Assembly: GCA_022701475.1 (NCBI GenBank)
Contig: JAKOOI010000174.1
Span: 1 to 9,526 of the forward strand
Length of the DNA stretch: 9,526 bases
Source: Weeksellaceae bacterium
GTDB taxonomy: Bacteria > Bacteroidota > Bacteroidia > Flavobacteriales > Weeksellaceae
Direction of reading: 5' to 3'
Shown: positions 5,199-9,526 of the stretch, piece after piece
Layout of the letters: every line of letters begins with the position of its first letter
Numbering within the stretch: position 1 is the stretch's first letter
Made by a program: the position numbers and the translations under genes
The notes under the pieces: model-generated
What the model was told of the DNA's origin: nothing
The model's input: only the letters and a program-made list of their open reading frames with translations
Database searches by the model: none

Positions 5199-5392
5199 GC
5201 TCGCTGGAGAGCGAGCACGGTGAATACGAACGCTGGAAAGGGGATGCCCTTATACGGTCCAATTTCCATATCGATCCCGAGGAGCTGAAGCTTTCCCAAT
5301 GGGCCAAGCTGTATGCGCAAGCCACGTGGCTGGAAAAATGGAAATTGGAAAACCAGGCTGAAATTCTAAGCAGCCTGTTTGGTAAAGAATAA
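5147..5392 (+). CDS. Downstream frame of the tail assembly chaperone (T part, made by -1 frameshift)
   Basis: This frame is -1 relative to the chaperone gene and lies between it and the tape measure. The only in-frame start upstream of the overlap is a GTG at 5147 inside the chaperone gene with no ribosome site, so independent translation is unlikely. Instead, slippage at 5186-5192 fuses the first 106 residues of the chaperone to 66 residues read from 5192 (starting LVSSLESEHGEYERW). The fusion covers 4875-5392 and is 172 aa long. This added part is rich in Trp, Lys and Glu, includes SQWAKLYAQATWLEKWK, and is helical, as in lambda gpT, which binds the tape measure. The stop is 24 nt before the tape measure start. 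Confidence 0.82.
   Translation: MCSQSYEFFQRFRKKLVSSLESEHGEYERWKGDALIRSNFHIDPEELKLSQWAKLYAQATWLEKWKLENQAEILSSLFGKE
5186..5216 (+). promoter_or_regulatory. Programmed -1 ribosomal frameshift signal
   Basis: The canonical heptamer A-AAA-AAC (5186-5192) is in phase with the chaperone frame. After a 6-nt spacer (5193-5198) there is a perfect 7-bp hairpin, GCTCGCT (5199-5205), loop GGAG (5206-5209), AGCGAGC (5210-5216). Heptamer phase, spacer length and a GC-rich stem immediately downstream are all as required for -1 slippage. The chaperone stop codon 5196-5198 lies between the heptamer and the stem, and the continuing -1 frame is open for another 66 codons. Confidence 0.88.
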
Positions 5393-5416
5393 CAGAAGAA
5401 TTTTTATGATAAAATA

Positions 5417-7333
5417 ATGGATACACTATTTAATTTGGAAGTGTTGCGGAGCGTATATGTTTTTAAAGATCTGAACAGCGCGGTAAAAGACGTCAACACT
5501 TCACTTGAAAAAACAACAAAAGGCATTCAGTCTTTATCGGATTCTTTCTCCTCTTTTACCAGGTCTTCTATTGAAAAAGTAAAGGAGCTGTCATCAGAGT
5601 TCAGGGAGCTTACGAAAAGCATCACCCAACCGCAGGTGGCAGCCCTTTCCTTCGATACTTCAGGCGCCATGAACGAATTTTCAAAAATCAGTTCAATGGC
5701 ACAGGGGCTTTCGGAAATGTCTTACAAAGAGAATTTTACCCAGTCTGTAAAAAGTTCTGCTTCTGATGCGGCTTCTGAGGTTAAACAATCGGAAGAAAAG
5801 AAAAAAGAAGAAAATACCTTAATGTCATATCTGGATACAGGGCTTGGATTTGTAAAAAAATTAAAGGAGGTATATGATAGTATCGAAGATATCGGTAAGA
5901 TGTATAGAGGAATACGGGACGGTGATTTATTGAAGCCTTTTAAAAAAGATTCATCCTCATCATCTGAAGGAAACGGTTCGGAAACATCAGAAGGAAAAAA
6001 AGATACCAAGGGTCTTCTTTCCTCTTTAGGGGATGGTATCGAAATTATTGACAAACTTAAAAGTGCCTATGATACTTTTAATGATATAAGTGAACTGTTC
6101 AAATGGACAAAAAACCTCTTTAAAAGAACTGCTCCTGCTGCTACGGCTGTACCGGAAGCAATACCTGCCGCGGGTGAAGGAGCTGTACTGGCAGAAGGTT
6201 TATTGCCTGGATTAGGAGAAGTTGCCGGCTTATCCGGCAGTTTAGTTGAGATGTTTCCTGCTTTAGAAGGAGTTGGAATTGCATTGGCTGCTCTTGCAGA
6301 ATTCATTTTGCCTGTACTGGCAATTGTAGCAGCTGTAGTTGCTGTAGTGGTTGCCATAAAATTGCTTTGGGATCATTCTAAGCGTTTCAGGGAAATGTTA
6401 GGATATATCAGCGGGGCAGGAAAAGCAGTATTTCATAATATCGGCGTATATGCAACCCGGCTCTGGCAGGTTATTATCAAACCTCTCTTAAGCATTATGA
6501 CTGGGGGAATACAATTTATTGTGTCAAAGATAACCGGCTTTTTTAGTAGTGCCAAAATGAAAACTCACAATTTCATCACTGAAAGCCGGAAGTTTATTAA
6601 TAAATCTATAGAAGATGCAGTAAGTTTTGTAAAAGAAAAATTAAGCGGAGTCATTAATTTCTTTAATAAGGCTAAAGCTTTTATTGGTAAATCATGGTCA
6701 GAAGTATCTAATGTTTTTACAGATTTAAAAAAATGGATTTCCTTCCATATTTTGGATCCTATGACTGAAGCCTTTGACAAAATATCATCCAAAATATCAG
6801 GAGTTATAGATAAGATTACGGGTAAAGCCAAGCAAGTGCTGGCACCCGTAAAAAAAATATGGGATCAGATATTTTCTCCAAAAGGAATTCTTGATGTAAA
6901 TAAGGAAGGTCTGAAAAGTAAAAAAGAAGCCGGAGATAATTTTGATGCGCAAAAAAGAAAGGAAAAAAATAAAGAGGAAGCAGATAAACGCATTGAAAAT
7001 GAAAAAAACAAAGTAAGTAATTCTAAAAAGAATAATGCTTTCGAATCCAATTCTGCCTTTAACAAAGAATTTAATTTTAAAAATTTCGGAAGTTCTGCGC
7101 TGAATAATGTCCAGTCCAGAAATTCCTCTTTCGGGGGAAGTATGGGCTCAGGGGTCGGCGCCGGAGGAGGGCAGAAATCCGTAGGGAATCTCAACATCAC
7201 AAAACTCATTGAGAACATGAACATCTACAACCAGAACAACACCATGAGCAAGGAAGCAATTATCCAGATGGTAAGGGAAGCCCTGCTTACGGCGGTTGCC
7301 GATTTCACACTGGCTCAGAAAGACAATTATTAA
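5417..7333 (+). CDS. Tape measure protein
   Basis: The product is 638 aa and would set tail length by spanning the tube lumen during assembly; at the usual rule of about 0.15 nm per residue this predicts a tail near 95 nm. The N-terminal half is largely helical (about 1-130). Then comes a duplicated motif (135-168 and 200-233) around a Ser/Glu-rich linker (178-197), an Ala/Pro-rich stretch (239-260), and a strongly hydrophobic segment (286-317) that could cross a membrane and may help deliver the tube end or cargo. A lysine-rich helix (500-540), a Gly-rich linker (573-588) and a last helix ending TAVADFTLAQ follow. It directly follows the frameshifted chaperone, as expected. DNA in the middle of the gene is far more AT-rich than its neighbours. 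No muralytic domain was seen. ATG 5417 was chosen as the first start after the chaperone stop. Confidence 0.87.
   Translation: MDTLFNLEVLRSVYVFKDLNSAVKDVNTSLEKTTKGIQSLSDSFSSFTRSSIEKVKELSSEFRELTKSITQPQVAALSFDTSGAMNEFSKISSMAQGLSEMSYKENFTQSVKSSASDAASEVKQSEEKKKEENTLMSYLDTGLGFVKKLKEVYDSIEDIGKMYRGIRDGDLLKPFKKDSSSSSEGNGSETSEGKKDTKGLLSSLGDGIEIIDKLKSAYDTFNDISELFKWTKNLFKRTAPAATAVPEAIPAAGEGAVLAEGLLPGLGEVAGLSGSLVEMFPALEGVGIALAALAEFILPVLAIVAAVVAVVVAIKLLWDHSKRFREMLGYISGAGKAVFHNIGVYATRLWQVIIKPLLSIMTGGIQFIVSKITGFFSSAKMKTHNFITESRKFINKSIEDAVSFVKEKLSGVINFFNKAKAFIGKSWSEVSNVFTDLKKWISFHILDPMTEAFDKISSKISGVIDKITGKAKQVLAPVKKIWDQIFSPKGILDVNKEGLKSKKEAGDNFDAQKRKEKNKEEADKRIENEKNKVSNSKKNNAFESNSAFNKEFNFKNFGSSALNNVQSRNSSFGGSMGSGVGAGGGQKSVGNLNITKLIENMNIYNQNNTMSKEAIIQMVREALLTAVADFTLAQKDNY
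5819..6115 (+). repeat. Internal 34-residue duplication in the tape measure
   Basis: Tape measure residues 135-168 (DNA 5819-5920) and 200-233 (DNA 6014-6115) align without gaps. They share the pattern L-S-L-G-KLK-YD-DI, with 11 of 34 residues identical and most of the others similar. Between them lies a Ser/Glu-rich low-complexity linker. The two copies are diverged, so the duplication is old or the motif recurs by structural need. Confidence 0.6.
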
Positions 7334-7334
7334 T

Positions 7335-8009
7335 ATGGAAAAGTTTACATCATTTCAGTTTCCGCCAGCGGAAAATACGGTGAAAAGTGCAGGCGTCAAC
7401 CTTTCATACCGGTTCGGGATGCAGACGGCAAAGCCGCTGGTTTCAGGAGACGGGATGCAGCCTTCGTTCGGAAGCATTTCAGACGGCACCGAAAGAAACC
7501 TGTTTACAGAAGACCAGATGGGGGTTCCCACGCTTTCCAGCCTGATCATCAAGAATAAGGATAATGAGACTTTTGAATTTGCAGAGTGTATCATCACCGT
7601 GAATCAGGAGAAGAATATTGTGACGACGGCTTTGCAGGGCAGGGACGGAACCATCAAGGAATACATCAGCAAAGGCGATTACAACATCAGCATTATAGTG
7701 GGGATCACCAATTTCCTGGACGTGTACGTACCGTCATTGACAGGATCGGGCCCCAGAGCAGTGAGTGCCTCTGCGGATTATCCGCTGGAAGCCGTACAGA
7801 ATTTTCACAAGATCCTGGCTTCTGAGGAGACGCTTATCGTGCAGTCTGCTTTTCTGTCCGTCTTTGATATACAGTCCGCTGTCGTCAAGTCATACGCTAT
7901 GGAACAGGAAACCTTCGGGAACCGGCAGAGCATCAAGATCGAGATGCTGTCCGATTATGCTTATGAGATCAAATTAAAAGAAGAGAACGATGTTAAGGTT
8001 GAAAAGTAA
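7335..8009 (+). CDS. Small baseplate/tail-tip connector protein, family uncertain
   Basis: The start is MEKFTSF at ATG 7335, just after the tape measure stop (7331-7333); an earlier in-frame ATG at 7296 lies inside the tape measure gene and is not chosen. The product is 224 aa, soluble and mostly beta. An N-terminal FQFPPAE region is followed by a segment with PTLSSLIIKN (starting near residue 60), then ITVNQEKNIVTTALQGRDGTIKEYI as a beta hairpin (split here as ITVNQEKN, IVTTALQG and RDGTIKEYI), and a C-terminal domain with IKIEMLSDYAYEIKL. It lies between tape measure and hub, the slot of P2 gpU or Mu gp43-type proteins that link the tube to the baseplate, and resembles conserved Bacteroidota phage proteins of unknown function. 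Its last 20 nt overlap the hub start. The tail role is well supported by context, the exact role is not. Confidence 0.72.
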   Translation: MEKFTSFQFPPAENTVKSAGVNLSYRFGMQTAKPLVSGDGMQPSFGSISDGTERNLFTEDQMGVPTLSSLIIKNKDNETFEFAECIITVNQEKNIVTTALQGRDGTIKEYISKGDYNISIIVGITNFLDVYVPSLTGSGPRAVSASADYPLEAVQNFHKILASEETLIVQSAFLSVFDIQSAVVKSYAMEQETFGNRQSIKIEMLSDYAYEIKLKEENDVKVEK

Positions 8010-8967
8010 GATTACCATTGAAGGCAAAAAAACCTGGGTCTTCAGATCGCTGAACAACTGTTCTATTGTACAGGACATCACCAGCCTTACCAATACCTGT
8101 GAACTTACCTTACCCAAAAAAATAGTGTGGCAGGGACTGGCCAATGATAATTTCAGGACGCCCCTTAAAAGAGGGGATAAGGTAACGGTGGAGCTGGGAT
8201 ATGATGATGAGCTGAAACTCAGGTTTACCGGGTTTATCAAGACGGTAGATGCCAGGACTCCGGTGGTTATCAAATGTGAAGACAGCATGTTTCTCCTCAA
8301 GCAGAAGAAAATACAACCGAAAGCTTTCAGAAACGCGCTGCTCAAGGATGTGATGGAGCATATTCTGAAGGATACGGGAATCGTTTTCAGGCTGGTGGAT
8401 GATACATTGAAAGTAGGGAATTATCGGACCTCGAAAGCAACGATCGCAGACGAGCTTCAGGAGCTGAAGGAGAAATACATGCTTAATTCTTATTTCAGGA
8501 CCATCGACGGGAAAAATGTGCTGTATGTAGGACTGGTGTATCCGCTGGATCACCGGGAAAAGTACCGGTTCATGTACGGCAAAAACATCATTTCCGAAAA
8601 CTTCGAGTACCGGGAAAGGGAAGAGATCAAGGCGAAGGTCGAAGCGATGAGTTTCGATAACAAACACCGGAAGAAAACCGTGGAACTGGGAGACAAGGAC
8701 GGGGATGTTATTAAAATCCGGATCGACGGGCTCAGTGAAGAGGAACTCGGGAAATATGCAAAGCAGTCGCTGGACAGGTATAAAGAAGGAGGACTGAAAG
8801 GATCTTTTGAAACTTTCGGCCAGCCCGAAGTGAACATCTGCGACATTGTTGAGATCTCCCCGGCGGAACAGAAGAAAGGAGTGTATTTAATCAGAAAAAA
8901 TGAAATCTCATTCGGGGTAAACGGCTACCGCCAGAACATCGAATTGGGGCAGCCTTTATCACCATGA
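7990..8967 (+). CDS. Baseplate hub protein (gp27/gpD/Mu gp44-like)
   Basis: The product is 325 aa, with beta-rich N- and C-terminal parts and a helical insert, as in hub proteins. Early strands (about 30-45) lead to a CELTLPKKI segment (37-45), and GDKVTVELGYDDELKLRFTGFI (60-81, given in pieces as GDKVTVELGYDD and ELKLRFTGFI) is the typical tube-like barrel strand set. Then come KCEDSMFLLKQKK and a helical domain around DVMEHILKDTGI, and late strands with VYLIRKNEISFGVNGYRQNIELG, ending before the stop. Hubs form a trimer that joins tube to spike. The gene starts at the only nearby ATG, overlapping the previous gene by 20 nt, and its stop overlaps the spike start as ATGA, so the three are probably translated in step. 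No lysozyme domain is fused. Confidence 0.82.
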   Translation: MLRLKSKITIEGKKTWVFRSLNNCSIVQDITSLTNTCELTLPKKIVWQGLANDNFRTPLKRGDKVTVELGYDDELKLRFTGFIKTVDARTPVVIKCEDSMFLLKQKKIQPKAFRNALLKDVMEHILKDTGIVFRLVDDTLKVGNYRTSKATIADELQELKEKYMLNSYFRTIDGKNVLYVGLVYPLDHREKYRFMYGKNIISENFEYREREEIKAKVEAMSFDNKHRKKTVELGDKDGDVIKIRIDGLSEEELGKYAKQSLDRYKEGGLKGSFETFGQPEVNICDIVEISPAEQKKGVYLIRKNEISFGVNGYRQNIELGQPLSP

Positions 8968-9440
8968 AAGATATTATTCAGGCTTTGGCCGCTACAGGAG
9001 ACGAAATCTATGCAAAAATCTGCGAGGTGCTGGAAGTGGATGCGGAAAACAAGACCGCAGATCTCCGCCCTCTGGACGGGAGCGCAGATATTCTGGATGC
9101 CTACCTGGTAACTGATGACGCAAACGGATCAATGTATCTGGAGCCCGTAAAGGGCTCTCTGGTTTGCGTTGTCTTTATCAGCAAGCAGATCGCATGCGTT
9201 GTCAATTATTCCCAGCTGAAACAGTTCCGGGTAAAGATAGAGAATGTGGAGTTCCGCATTGACAAGGACGGGTTCCTTCTGAAAAAAGAATCTGAAACCT
9301 TAAAGGCCCTGATGGAAGACCTGATCCTGGAAATCCGCAGTATGAAATTCACCACCAACACCGGAAGTACGATACAGCTGGTCAATGACCTTAAGTTCCA
9401 GGCGATCCAGAACCGGTTTAAAAAATTTTTAAAAGACTAA
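8964..9440 (+). CDS. Baseplate spike protein, short gpV/Mu gp45-like
   Basis: The product is 158 aa. Residues 13-88 fit an OB fold of the gpV/gp45 type: strands around IYAKICEVLEVD, TADLRPLDGS, AYLV, then LEPVKGSLVCVVFI and IACVVNYSQ. A short C-terminal part (89-158), with FRIDKDGFLLKK and a helix LKALMEDLILEI, would form the shaft base. It has no histidine at all, so the iron-binding HxH tip seen in P2 and phi92 spikes is missing; a separate tip protein may be encoded downstream. The start overlaps the hub stop by 4 nt (ATGA). Spike trimers are the point that first pierces the target membrane. Good support from gene order and OB pattern, moderate from sequence alone. Confidence 0.75.
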   Translation: MKDIIQALAATGDEIYAKICEVLEVDAENKTADLRPLDGSADILDAYLVTDDANGSMYLEPVKGSLVCVVFISKQIACVVNYSQLKQFRVKIENVEFRIDKDGFLLKKESETLKALMEDLILEIRSMKFTTNTGSTIQLVNDLKFQAIQNRFKKFLKD

Positions 9441-9443
9441 CCT

Positions 9444-9526
9444 ATGGCTATTTCAGAACAGAGACTTAAAAAGACCATAAAAGAGGCTATGGAAACATGC
9501 CGCAATGAAACGGATAACCCCGATAC
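9444..9526 (+). CDS. Start of a further tail/baseplate gene (cut by window edge)
   Basis: ATG at 9444 opens 27 full codons (MAISEQRLKKTIKEAM then ETCRNETDNPD) to the window edge, 3 nt after the spike stop at 9438-9440. The visible part is a single amphipathic, Lys- and Glu-rich helix. Position suggests the next baseplate gene, but too little is visible to name it. It is probably real because spacing and codon use match the operon. Confidence 0.6.
   Translation, partial: MAISEQRLKKTIKEAMETCRNETDNPD

Noticed and set aside
8110..8667. Minus-strand 185-aa frame inside the hub gene
   Set aside because: Long but antisense to a well-supported gene; composition typical of a reverse-frame shadow.
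3256..9440. Extracellular contractile injection system (Afp/PVC/MAC type) instead of a phage tail
   Set aside because: There is one sheath gene, a frameshifted tail chaperone and a tape measure, and no AAA+ ATPase or LysM-type gene in view. That combination is phage-like.
1..9526. CRISPR array, tRNA or rRNA genes, insertion sequence ends, attachment sites
   Set aside because: No regularly spaced repeats, cloverleaf, rRNA-like sequence, transposase or terminal repeats were seen by eye.

Overview
The window looks like Bacteroidota DNA, probably Flavobacteriia or a relative. The evidence is Bacteroidota-type -7 promoter boxes (TAnnTTTG-like), the absence of Shine-Dalgarno sequences before most starts, and a sheath protein resembling the DUF2586 sheaths of Bacteroidota contractile phages. 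No species can be named from the sequence alone. The content is one flank of a contractile-tail element: either a Mu/P2-type prophage or a headless tailocin.

Left part (1-1667, minus strand): a patatin-like phospholipase, cut by the window edge, lies downstream of an M15-family peptidoglycan peptidase (endolysin). Together they could act on membrane and wall, and so look like a lysis cassette. The divergent region 1668-1979 holds two promoters, one for the endolysin and one for a rightward operon of two small proteins (103 aa of unknown function, and 76 aa possibly helix-turn-helix). The patatin gene, the endolysin gene and the small-gene operon are each preceded by a copy of the same 21-bp palindrome (ATGCGACA-N5-TGTCGCAT type). 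In each case it sits 7-8 bp before a -7 box, so these look like three promoters of one regulon.

Middle (2548-3255): a minus-strand gene for a possible tail-terminator-like protein converges on the small-gene operon with one base between the stop codons. A divergent promoter region then leads into the tail operon, with a 28-codon leader ORF whose stop overlaps the sheath start.

Right part (3256-9526, plus strand): a tightly packed tail operon in the usual phage order. It runs sheath, tube, assembly chaperone (with a textbook -1 frameshift signal giving a longer second product), tape measure, a small baseplate or connector protein, gp27-like hub, gpV-like spike, and the start of one more gene. 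The frameshifted chaperone and the tape measure point to a phage-type tail rather than an extracellular contractile injection system.

No capsid, portal, terminase or transposase gene is visible. The tail genes lie directly next to lysis and regulatory genes, which fits a tailocin-like layout, but the window is too short to exclude head genes elsewhere.
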